In this document: positions 43,571 through 51,630 of the stretch, piece after piece
How the letters are laid out: each line of letters starts with the position of its first letter
Numbering within the stretch: the stretch's first letter is position 1
From: an uncultured Sphingomonadaceae bacterium
GTDB lineage: Bacteria; Pseudomonadota; Alphaproteobacteria; Sphingomonadales; Sphingomonadaceae
Reading direction: 5' to 3'
DNA length: 64,000 nucleotides
NCBI GenBank assembly: GCA_947499255.1
Contig: CANMNF010000001.1
Span: 1-64,000, forward strand
Made by a program: the position numbers and the translations under genes
Notes under the pieces: model-generated
Databases searched by the model: none
Told to the model about the DNA's origin: nothing
The model's input: the letters and a program-made list of their open reading frames with translations, nothing else

Positions 43571-46147
43571 ATGGGCGAGGCCGTCCGCACAACCTGCGCT
43601 TATTGCGGTGTTGGCTGCGGCATCGTCGCGCGCCATGAAGGCGGGCGCGCTATCACGATTGAGGGCGACAAAGCACACCCGGCCAATCACGGAAAACTGT
43701 GTTCCAAAGGCACCTATCTGGATGAGACGGTGGGGCTGGAGGGGCGCTTGCTGCATCCCATGATCGGCCAGCAAAAGGCCAGTTGGGACGAAGCGCTGGG
43801 CACTGTTGCCCATGCGATGCGCGATTGTATTGAGCGCCATGGACCGGACGCGGTGGCCTTCTATGTCTCAGGCCAATTGCTGACCGAGGATTATTACGTC
43901 GCCAACAAGCTCATGAAAGGCTTTATCGGTAGCGGCAATATCGACACCAATTCAAGGCTTTGCATGGCAAGCGCGGTGGCTGCACAAACCCGCGCCTTTG
44001 GTGAAGATGTGGTGCCGTGCAGCTATGAGGATTTGGAGCGCAGCGATCTCATCCTGCTGGTCGGATCGAACACTGCATGGTGCCACCCGGTCATCTGGCA
44101 ACGCATCGAAGCGGCCCGTGAGGAGCGCGGCACAAAGCTGGTGGTGATCGATCCCCGCCGCACCGAAACCGCAGAGCGCGCGGACCTGCATATCCCCATT
44201 GCAGCCGATGGCGATGTGGCGCTGTTCAACGCCTTGCTGGCAGACATGAAAGCGCGCGGCCAAGTGGATGCAGGCTTTGTGCAGGAGCGCTGCGCGACCC
44301 CGGAAAGCTTTTGGGATGATCTTTCAACCGATCATCAGGTGGATGCGGACGCTTTTGCCGCCTTGACGGATTTGGTCGCTGAAAACCCGCGCATGATCAC
44401 GCTGTTTAGCCAAGGGGCAAACCAATCGACCAGCGGCACTGATAAAGGCAATGCGATCACCAATCTGCACCTTGCCACGGGGCGGATCGGATCACCGGGC
44501 GCAGGGCCGTTCAGCATCACCGGACAGCCCAATGCGATGGGCGGGCGCGAAGTGGGCGGGCTGGCCAATATGCTGGCGTGCCATCTGGGCTTTGCCAAAG
44601 ATGAAGTGGCCGATGTGCGCAGCTTTTGGAATGCGCCTGACATTGCCACGCAGCCGGGTCTCAAAGCGGTGGATATGTTCAAAGCGGTTCACGATGGCCG
44701 CATCAAATTCCTGTGGGTGATGGCGACCAATCCGGCGGTGTCCATGCCGGACGCTGGTTTTGTCCGCGAAGCTTTGGCCAAGTGTCCGATGGTCGTGGTG
44801 TCCGATGTGATGGCCGATACCGATACGGGCGCTTTTGCACAGATCCGCCTGCCTGCTTTGGGCTGGGGTGAGAAGGATGGGACGGTCACCAATTCAGAAC
44901 GCCGCGTCAGCCGCCAGCGCGCTATTCTGCCCGCGCCGGGGGAAGCGCGCGCGGATTGGGATATCATAACCGATGTCGCGCGCCGCCTTGGTCATGGTGA
45001 GGCTTTTGCCTTTACAAACGCTGCCGATATTTTCCGCGAATATGCCGCGATGACCAAGCTTTCCGCTCAGCGCGAAAAGGCGCTTGATCTCACGCCATGG
45101 TCGCATATCAGCGATGCGGAATATGAAGCGCTGGAGCCATTTGTCTGGGGCGGCGACACACCATTTGCGCGCAAATTTTCGCACCCCGATGGCAAAGCCC
45201 GCCTGATCACCACCAAGCCGCCCAAGGCCAAAGCCATCGATCCCGCATTCCCGCTCACGCTCAATACCGGGCGATACCGCGATCAATGGCACACGATGAC
45301 GCGCACGGGATTGAGCGCAAAGCTTTCCACCCACAGGCGCGAACCCTTGCTCGAAGTGCATCCGCGCGACGGGGAAAAAGCCGCGCTTACAGATGGTGGG
45401 CTGGCGCAAGTTCGCACCGCGCATGGGGTGAGCGCATTTCGCGTTCATTTCACCAAGGCGCAGGCGCGGGGCAGTGTTTTTGTCCCCATGCACTGGACGG
45501 ATCAAACCGCTGGCGGCGGGCGTACAGGTGCGCTTGCTCACCCGCTTACCGATCCGGTTTCGGGCCAGCCGGGCTTTAAGAATGTGCCTTGCGCAATCGC
45601 ACCATTGATCCCTGGATGGCGCGGATTTCTGGTGTCGCGCGATCAGGTAAAGCCGCAATGCACCTATTGGACGCAGGCGCGCATTGCCGATGGCTGGCTG
45701 TATGAGCTTGCCGGAGAAGATGAGTACCATGCAACGCAGCTTTTGCCGCGCGGAGAGCGCAGCGAAGTGGCCGATCCAGCGCGCGGAATGCGCCGCATTA
45801 TGGTCTCGGCTGCCAATGGAGAACTGGCCGCTGCGCTCTATCTCACGCGCACAGGCGATTTGCCCGATCGCGATTGGATCACGCGTGAATTTGCGCAAGG
45901 ACAGGCTTCGCAATGTGAGCTTTTGGCAGGCCGCCCATCGACCCCTTTGCCAGAGCGCGGACCCATTGTGTGCGTGTGCAAAGATGTCGGCGAATTCGAA
46001 ATCGCGCGCGCGATTGAAGCGGGCGCAGATACGTTAGACGCAGTGGGCAAAGCGACCTTTGCCGGCACCAATTGCGGGTCTTGCCGCCCGGCTATTACGC
46101 GGTTGCTGAGCCAAGCGGCCGCGCTCTCCAAGGAGGCTGCACAATGA
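43571..46147 (+). CDS. nasA: Assimilatory nitrate reductase, molybdopterin catalytic subunit
   Basis: The 858-residue cytoplasmic enzyme starts with a [4Fe-4S] motif (CAYCGVGCG, Cys 9, 12, 16, and Cys 44 in KLCSKG), followed by molybdo-bis-MGD domains (NTNSRLCMASAVAA, LLVGSNTAWCHPV, the GAGPFSITGQPNAMGGREVGG block) and the C-terminal MGD-binding TGRYRDQWHTMTRTG. At the very end is a BFD-type [2Fe-2S] domain (IVCVCKDVGEFEIARAI ... NCGSCRP), as in NasA of Klebsiella. It reduces nitrate to nitrite. No separate NasC-type diaphorase gene is present, so its electron donor must be encoded elsewhere or be a general ferredoxin/flavodoxin. It overlaps cobA by ATGA. Confidence 0.95.
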   Translation: MGEAVRTTCAYCGVGCGIVARHEGGRAITIEGDKAHPANHGKLCSKGTYLDETVGLEGRLLHPMIGQQKASWDEALGTVAHAMRDCIERHGPDAVAFYVSGQLLTEDYYVANKLMKGFIGSGNIDTNSRLCMASAVAAQTRAFGEDVVPCSYEDLERSDLILLVGSNTAWCHPVIWQRIEAAREERGTKLVVIDPRRTETAERADLHIPIAADGDVALFNALLADMKARGQVDAGFVQERCATPESFWDDLSTDHQVDADAFAALTDLVAENPRMITLFSQGANQSTSGTDKGNAITNLHLATGRIGSPGAGPFSITGQPNAMGGREVGGLANMLACHLGFAKDEVADVRSFWNAPDIATQPGLKAVDMFKAVHDGRIKFLWVMATNPAVSMPDAGFVREALAKCPMVVVSDVMADTDTGAFAQIRLPALGWGEKDGTVTNSERRVSRQRAILPAPGEARADWDIITDVARRLGHGEAFAFTNAADIFREYAAMTKLSAQREKALDLTPWSHISDAEYEALEPFVWGGDTPFARKFSHPDGKARLITTKPPKAKAIDPAFPLTLNTGRYRDQWHTMTRTGLSAKLSTHRREPLLEVHPRDGEKAALTDGGLAQVRTAHGVSAFRVHFTKAQARGSVFVPMHWTDQTAGGGRTGALAHPLTDPVSGQPGFKNVPCAIAPLIPGWRGFLVSRDQVKPQCTYWTQARIADGWLYELAGEDEYHATQLLPRGERSEVADPARGMRRIMVSAANGELAAALYLTRTGDLPDRDWITREFAQGQASQCELLAGRPSTPLPERGPIVCVCKDVGEFEIARAIEAGADTLDAVGKATFAGTNCGSCRPAITRLLSQAAALSKEAAQ

Positions 46148-46929
46148 CATCGCCGCGAACCGTTTTGCCGGGTGAAGTGTGGCTGGTTGGCGCAGGGCCG
46201 GGTGATCCTGAACTCCTGACCCGCAAGGCCGAGCGCTTGATCACCGAGGCAAGCGTGGTCTTTTTCGATGCGCTGGTGGGGGCAGGGGTGCTGGATTTGA
46301 TCCCTGACCATGTTCGCCGCGTCTGTGTGGGCAAACGGGCAGGGCGGCATTCCAAGGATCAACCCTCGATCGACGCGCTGATCGTCCAAGCTGCGCTTTC
46401 CGGAGAGCGTGTTGTGCGCCTGAAAGGCGGTGATCCTGCGATCTTTGGACGTGCTACTGAAGAGATCGAGGCGTGCCGCGATCACGGCATAGCTGTGCGC
46501 ATGTGCCCCGGTGTCACCGCAGCAAGCGCGGCGGCAGCGGACCTTGGCCTGTCGCTGAGTTTGCGCGGTCTTGCGCGCCGTATCACCTTTGTCACTGCAC
46601 ATTTGACCAAAGGCAAAGCGCTGGCGCATGACTGGGCCGATTTGGCCGACCCGCAGGCGACTTTGGCGGTATATATGGGCAAAGCTGCGGCGGGCGAAGT
46701 TTCGCGCGGATTGATCGCAGCGGGGCTGCCCAGTGCAACGCCTGTCGCATTGGTGGAATCGGCCAGTCATGAGAGCGCGCGCCACTTTGTGACCCGGCTC
46801 GATCTGCTGCCATTGGCCGCGCAAACCGCGCTTGGTGATGGACCTGCCTTGATCTTGATTGGTGAGGCCATCGGACGCGCTTCGTCAGAAGAGATTTGCG
46901 AAGCGGAACGCGCCGTTTCAAGCTATTGA
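46144..46929 (+). CDS. cobA: Uroporphyrinogen-III C-methyltransferase
   Basis: The 261-residue protein is a stand-alone SUMT: VWLVGAGPGDPELLTRKAERLI at the start, VVRLKGGDPAIFGRATEE (~98-115) and AVYMGKAAAGEV (~177-188), the SAM-binding methyltransferase motifs. It makes precorrin-2 from uroporphyrinogen III, the first step to siroheme, the cofactor of NirB. CysG-type oxidase/chelatase domains are absent, so those steps depend on another gene. ATG 46144 overlaps the nasA stop and has a strong AAGGAGG site. The 130 bases after it hold no clear feature. Confidence 0.94.
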   Translation: MTSPRTVLPGEVWLVGAGPGDPELLTRKAERLITEASVVFFDALVGAGVLDLIPDHVRRVCVGKRAGRHSKDQPSIDALIVQAALSGERVVRLKGGDPAIFGRATEEIEACRDHGIAVRMCPGVTAASAAAADLGLSLSLRGLARRITFVTAHLTKGKALAHDWADLADPQATLAVYMGKAAAGEVSRGLIAAGLPSATPVALVESASHESARHFVTRLDLLPLAAQTALGDGPALILIGEAIGRASSEEICEAERAVSSY

Positions 46930-47059
46930 AGCCGCCCCATCGAAGTCAGGATACTGATGGCGGCGGGCGAGGGCGCGGCAGCCGATGGCATGGTCAAACT
47001 TCTCAGATTAGGCGCTGTGTGATTGAGCAACCGCGCAAATATGCGCTAGGCCGCACGGT

Positions 47060-47581
47060 ATGACGGTTCTGGGCGCAATCATTGCTGGCGGACAATCCAA
47101 ACGTTTTGGCGCGGATAAGGCGGCGGCGCGTGTCGATGGGCGCGCTTTGATTGAGCACACGCATGAGGCGGTGTCACAGCAGGTTGATGCGGTGGTGATT
47201 TGCGGGCGCGATTGGGCCGGATGGAAGCGGGTTGATGATGCGCCCGCAGCCGGGCTGGGGCCCTTGGGCGGATTGGCAGGCGCGCTGCATTATGCGCAAG
47301 GATACGGCTTCCAATCGGTGTTGAGCCTGCCGGTTGATACCTATCCTTTGCCAAGCGATTTGATCGCGCGTTTGCAGCCAGCACCAGCGGCCTTTGCGCA
47401 GCAATATCTGATCGGTTTGTGGCCCACCGCGCTTGGCCCAAAACTCATCGCGCATCTGGATGCAGGGCACCGTTCCGTGCGATCTTGGATTGAGGCGTGC
47501 GATGCCCGCTTGGTGGATGAGAGCGACTTAAAGCTGCGCAATATCAACAGCCCGCACGATGTTGAAAAAGCGTCAGATTAG
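47060..47581 (+). CDS. mobA: Molybdenum cofactor guanylyltransferase
   Basis: The 173-residue protein has the MobA nucleotide-binding opening AIIAGGQSKRFGADKA and the later LGPLGGLAGAL and LSLPVDTYPLP (metal-binding Asp) motifs. It attaches GMP to molybdopterin to make the MGD cofactor that NasA needs, which explains its place at the end of the nitrate locus. It is a little shorter than E. coli MobA (194). The final TAG overlaps the stop of the convergent kinase gene (47578-47581). Ribosome site is weak. Confidence 0.93.
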   Translation: MTVLGAIIAGGQSKRFGADKAAARVDGRALIEHTHEAVSQQVDAVVICGRDWAGWKRVDDAPAAGLGPLGGLAGALHYAQGYGFQSVLSLPVDTYPLPSDLIARLQPAPAAFAQQYLIGLWPTALGPKLIAHLDAGHRSVRSWIEACDARLVDESDLKLRNINSPHDVEKASD

Positions 47582-49971
47582 CAAGTTCGCGAAATCGATT
47601 CGGCTAACCCTGTCTTGACATAATCGCGGTCATAATCGGACAGCGCATCTTTGGCTTCGATCAGCGCGTAAACATCGCTTGCCTCACGATAATATTTGCA
47701 CGCATCGCTCTTCATTCCGGCAATTTCCGCTACTTCTGCGACAATTAAAACGTTGGACGCATATTCGCGCAGGCGCCCCGGATCATCAGGGCTGAGGGCC
47801 AGTTCCGCGCGCTTGGATGCCTGACTTTGCCGCGCCAATGCCATCGCTTCAGATGCGCGCCCGGCATAAGCCAGGGTGATCGCCTTTTGCTCGCGCACAG
47901 AGGCTAGGTTGCGCACCAGACCTTTGTCCTCTGGATCGCGCGCCGCCATGTCGGAGAAGATCGCCTCCGCCTCATCCAGATCGACAAGCGCGCGCGGTTC
48001 TTCTTCCATCGAATAGAGCAGCAAGGACCGCTTAAACAGCGCCACCGCCATGGAACGCCGCGGTCCTTCGGCCTTTTCGCTCGCGGCGATATAGTCGCGA
48101 TAAGTGGCGATGGAGCGATCTGCATATGTAAGCGCCTGCGTATAATCCTCATTCCCCGCATCCGCCGCGCGGCCCGCCGTTTCCGACAGATTGGACAGCG
48201 TGCGCGCCAGCAAGCCCAGATTATCCGCGCTGCGCCCATATTGCGCCAGATGCGCTTCCATCTTGGCCAGCGTTTGGGCCAACATGGCAACACCTTCATC
48301 ACCGCGCCCGATCCATGCCAGCGGGATTGCGGCTTCTATCTCAGCATCGATGGCCTTTGCGCCATATGTTTGCGCATCAAAATCCTCAGCTAATTCCCAG
48401 TAAAGCGCTGCACTTTTGCCGCCAGCCTCATGGGCCAGTTCATTATCGTCCAGCGCGATGAAGGCGAAGACGGCTTGCGAATAATACGCCTCGGCCAGTC
48501 CGCGTGTGATGGCTTCATCCTGCGGGGCTTGGGTGTGCAATTCTTCCAATTGGGCGATCGCAAGGCCCAGCGTTTCACCCGCTTCATCGCGCCGCCCCAG
48601 ATTGGCCGCGATGGGCGTGCCCAGCACATCGGAAAGCCGCTTATACGCCATCGCCGCTTCCAACCGCACGCCCTGATCCGCGCCTTCACTGCGCGACAGA
48701 GCATCGAGATAAATGCGCGCGCGGTCTGCAATATCGTTGAGCGCTTTGGTGGTGCCGGGCGTATCCTCCAGCTCATCATACAGATCAAACAGCAGGAAAT
48801 TGGACAGCGCGCGCACTTCGTTAAAACGTTGCTCGGCATTGTCGCGCTGCACCGAAGCTTCGCGGTACGCATTGGTGACGAGCAGCAATCCTACCACCAG
48901 GATCAGCGCGGCAAAGCTGGCCAGCGCCACGGGCACAAGATTGCGCTGCACATATTTGCGCAGCCTGTATCCGCGCTCCAGGCTGTAGGCCGCAACGGCA
49001 TATCCATCGCGGTGACGGCGCAGATCATCGGCCAAAACGGCGGCGCTGGGATACCGATCTTCCGGCGCTTCGGCCGCGGCTTTGTCGGCGATGGCTTGCA
49101 ATTCGGGCGCATCGAACGGTTTGATCATGATCGCCAGAATTTTGCCCAGCGAATAGATGTCAGACAGCGTCGTAACCGCTCCGCCAGAGCGGCGTTCGGG
49201 TGCTGCGAAACCGGGCGTTAGGCTGAGGGCGGTTATCGTGCTTTGCGGCTGGGCAGGGCTGTCGCTTTCTTCAAAGCGGGCAATGCCGAAATCAATAAGT
49301 TTGGCCGCGCCTTCACTGGTCACCAGCACATTGCCGGGCGTCAGATCGCGGTGAACAATCAGGTTTTGATGCGCGAACTCCACCGCCGCGCAAATTTGCC
49401 GCATGATCGTGAGGCGCTGCTCCAATGGCGGTTCTTCCTTGGCCAGCCAGCGGCCAAGGGAAATGCCATCGACCAGCTCCATAACGATGAAAGGCGCGCC
49501 ATCGGGCGTTTCCCCACCATCATAAAGCTGCGCGATATGCGGGTGGCGCAGGCCTGCAAGGATTTGACGCTCGCGGCGAAAACGCTCCGCCAACCTATCG
49601 GTGACGATGCCGGGCCGCACCACTTTGATCGCGACCTGATGATCGAAATCGGCATCCGCACGGCTGCCTTTATAGACCGCGCCCATGCCGCCGCGGCCCA
49701 GCAACTCCTCGATCTGAAACGCCCCGATCCGTTCGGGCATGGGCTCATCATCCAGCGTGACTTCGCTAAGCCCTGCTGCGCCGCCTGTTTGCAAGGAGGC
49801 AGAGCTGGCAGTGCTCGCCTCCAGCAAACGCAATGCGCGCGTGCGCACCGCGCGATCAGCTTCGCCAGTCTTGCGGATATAGTCGGCGGGATTGCTTGCG
49901 CCTTGTTCCAGCGCTTCTTCCAGAAGGGCCAGTGCCTGGCGTTCTTCGGCTGCAGAAAGCTGCGCGCTCAC
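47578..49971 (-). CDS. Membrane Ser/Thr protein kinase with TPR-like sensor region
   Basis: The 797-residue protein has an N-terminal helical part, a PknB-type kinase domain (~82-320) with LGRGGMGAVYKG, Lys116 (VAIKVV), Glu in the C-helix, HRDLTPGN (207-214) and DFG (227-229). The catalytic loop has Thr where most Ser/Thr kinases have Lys (HRDLKPxN); such variants occur in active bacterial kinases but the effect here is unknown. One transmembrane helix (~345-366, VPVALASFAALILVVGLLLV) is followed by a long TPR-like helical region (~370-797), probably periplasmic. The GTG start overlaps the sigma-factor stop as GTGA, so the two are coexpressed and likely one signalling pair. Confidence 0.92.
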   Translation of the reverse strand: MSAQLSAAEERQALALLEEALEQGASNPADYIRKTGEADRAVRTRALRLLEASTASSASLQTGGAAGLSEVTLDDEPMPERIGAFQIEELLGRGGMGAVYKGSRADADFDHQVAIKVVRPGIVTDRLAERFRRERQILAGLRHPHIAQLYDGGETPDGAPFIVMELVDGISLGRWLAKEEPPLEQRLTIMRQICAAVEFAHQNLIVHRDLTPGNVLVTSEGAAKLIDFGIARFEESDSPAQPQSTITALSLTPGFAAPERRSGGAVTTLSDIYSLGKILAIMIKPFDAPELQAIADKAAAEAPEDRYPSAAVLADDLRRHRDGYAVAAYSLERGYRLRKYVQRNLVPVALASFAALILVVGLLLVTNAYREASVQRDNAEQRFNEVRALSNFLLFDLYDELEDTPGTTKALNDIADRARIYLDALSRSEGADQGVRLEAAMAYKRLSDVLGTPIAANLGRRDEAGETLGLAIAQLEELHTQAPQDEAITRGLAEAYYSQAVFAFIALDDNELAHEAGGKSAALYWELAEDFDAQTYGAKAIDAEIEAAIPLAWIGRGDEGVAMLAQTLAKMEAHLAQYGRSADNLGLLARTLSNLSETAGRAADAGNEDYTQALTYADRSIATYRDYIAASEKAEGPRRSMAVALFKRSLLLYSMEEEPRALVDLDEAEAIFSDMAARDPEDKGLVRNLASVREQKAITLAYAGRASEAMALARQSQASKRAELALSPDDPGRLREYASNVLIVAEVAEIAGMKSDACKYYREASDVYALIEAKDALSDYDRDYVKTGLAESISRTC

Positions 49972-50516
49972 GTTTGTGTCAGACGGTCCTGCAACCAGGC
50001 GCGCGTAGCTGCCCAGCGCCGTTTGACCGTCGCCTCTGACAGGCCAATCACCACCGCTATGTCTGGTAAAGACATTCCTCCGAAATAGCGCATCTCGACA
50101 ATACGGGCGCGTTCGGGATCAATTTGGGCAAGTTCGGCCATCGCCATATTAAGCGCAATCAGTTCCAATTTCGGCTCAGTATGCGCGATGTCGGTGCATA
50201 AGGTCACCGGATCATGATGCCGTTTCTGACTGTTCTTGCGGCGCACATGATCGAGCAGAACCTGCCGCATAATTGTGGAAGCAAGGGCAAGGATGTGAGC
50301 TTCGCTTTTCCAATCGATACGGTCGAGCCCGGCAAGCCGAATTACCGCTTCATTCACCAGTTCACCGGCGGAAAGCGATGTAGAGCGTTCAGCGGCCAAA
50401 CGGCCCGCAGCAATCTGGCGCAGATCGCTTTCCAAGGCGCGAAACAAGGCGTTGCCCGCATCAGCATCGCCATCGCGCCATTGATTGGCATAGCTCCTTA
50501 GATCGACTGAGCTCAC
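49968..50516 (-). CDS. ECF-type (TIGR02999-like) RNA polymerase sigma factor
   Basis: From GTG 50516 (GGGGGCAGATAAGC upstream) the 182-residue protein has sigma region 2 (~20-90, with LSAGELVNEAVIRLAGLDRIDWKSEAHILALAS and MRQVLLDHVRRKNSQKR) and region 4 (~125-180, ERARIVEMRYFGGMSLPDIAVVIGLSEATVKRRWAATRAWLQ). This matches the TIGR02999 ECF-like group, which is commonly coupled to Ser/Thr kinases rather than to anti-sigma factors, as here. A frame open to GTG 50573 would add nineteen unlikely residues. It diverges from the secreted-protein genes across 182 bases, so these are its likeliest targets. Confidence 0.9.
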   Translation of the reverse strand: MSSVDLRSYANQWRDGDADAGNALFRALESDLRQIAAGRLAAERSTSLSAGELVNEAVIRLAGLDRIDWKSEAHILALASTIMRQVLLDHVRRKNSQKRHHDPVTLCTDIAHTEPKLELIALNMAMAELAQIDPERARIVEMRYFGGMSLPDIAVVIGLSEATVKRRWAATRAWLQDRLTQT

Positions 50517-50661
50517 GCTTATCTGCCCCCAATTCGCGCAACATTTGCATGAACGCAGCGGTTTCACCAGCACTTCTGAAAGTCAAAACCAGATAGCGGC
50601 GAAACTTTCTCAAATCTTTTCTGATCCGCTTTGTCCGCCATTCGCGCCTTGAGCATTAGAC

Positions 50662-50676
50662 CGCCATTTTTTGGCG
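50662..50676 (+). other. Small hairpin in the divergent sigma/secreted-protein region
   Basis: CGCCA and TGGCG form a five-pair stem around five T residues, 23 bases before the start at 50699. It falls in the 5' leader of the plus-strand operon and could influence translation or be a protein-binding palindrome. Confidence 0.35.
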
Positions 50677-50698
50677 AGGCGAATAATAGGGGGCGAAA

Positions 50699-51628
50699 TT
50701 GACACAGGGCGCGCACATAAAATGGCTTGGCAGGATCGCAATCGCAGGCGTGATCGCGGGCGTAATCGCATTGCCGCAAACCGCTTTGGCTGAGGCGCAC
50801 CAGGCGCATAGCGGGGACCTTTCGCAGCAGCTGGCACAGCTGGCGACAGGGGATCAGCTGGTCATCGAAAACGTCACTGGCGAAGTGCAATTTGGCGGTC
50901 ACACCATCGCGCTGGACGCGTTCAGCGGGATCGCGGGATATGGCAGTGAAGTCGCGTATCTCATCACCGTAGATGGCGAAGCTGAATTGAGTGGCGCTGA
51001 ACTGGGGGAAGGCGCGCAGGAAATCGAAGCAGGGCGAGGCCGGATGTTGATGATCCCGCCATTTGGCGCGCAGGCCGGTGTCCAGCGATATGATGCAAGG
51101 CGCCTGCACGAAGCATTGTCTGCGCAGCAGCAGGTAAGCGCGACCTTTACCGTCGCCAGCCTTGGTGATTTGGCCAAGGGGCAGGATCGCGCGATCTTTC
51201 TGGGTAGGCTGGGGCGCACGTCTTTCAATGTCGCCACGATGGGGTCTGCATCGCAGGAAACCGGCCGCCGTGAACGGGTTGGCGGCACGCATGTGCGCGA
51301 TGTCCGTTTTACCAGCGAGGCGGGGGCCGACACGCTTGAACAACGCATCGTCTCACAATTCCTTGCCGCTTTGGCAGCGGGTGAAAGCGCGGCCGTGGCC
51401 CAGATGCTTGATCCGCTGCCTTATGGCATGGGCGCGATGGCGCATGGCGGCGATCAGGCGCGCATTGCGATGGCCAGCAATCTGATTGCCCAGCGCGATT
51501 GGTCCGCCGCCGCCGCCACGCCGCCGCAGCAAGTGGGTGAGACGCTTTGGCGAGCAGGCGATGCGCTGATCAATCTGCGCCGCACAACCGAATTTGCATA
51601 TGTCGAAAGTATCGAGGTGGGGAGTTGA
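50699..51628 (+). CDS. Exported protein of unknown function (FecR-like N-terminus)
   Basis: The 309-residue product opens with a signal peptide (WLGRIAIAGVIAGVIALPQTALAEA). Residues ~45-145 (DQLVIENVTGEVQFGGHTIALD...IEAGRGRMLMIPPFG) have short beta strands reminiscent of FecR-type domains, which are often tied to ECF signalling; the match is weak. The rest (~145-309) is helical and contains TLEQRIVSQFLAALAAG. Start is TTG 50699 with GGGGG upstream; no ATG is nearby in frame. It is the first gene of a three-gene plus-strand set, two bases before the 1366-residue protein, and faces the sigma factor/kinase pair. Confidence 0.7.
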   Translation: MTQGAHIKWLGRIAIAGVIAGVIALPQTALAEAHQAHSGDLSQQLAQLATGDQLVIENVTGEVQFGGHTIALDAFSGIAGYGSEVAYLITVDGEAELSGAELGEGAQEIEAGRGRMLMIPPFGAQAGVQRYDARRLHEALSAQQQVSATFTVASLGDLAKGQDRAIFLGRLGRTSFNVATMGSASQETGRRERVGGTHVRDVRFTSEAGADTLEQRIVSQFLAALAAGESAAVAQMLDPLPYGMGAMAHGGDQARIAMASNLIAQRDWSAAAATPPQQVGETLWRAGDALINLRRTTEFAYVESIEVGS

Positions 51629-51630
51629 TC

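Noticed and set aside
44894-46824. Two long minus-strand frames opposite nasA and cobA
   Set aside because: Shadows of conserved enzymes with intact active-site motifs on the plus strand.
50564-51343. Minus-strand frame of 259 residues upstream of the sigma factor
   Set aside because: Antisense to the exported-protein gene, whose plus-strand frame has a proper signal peptide.
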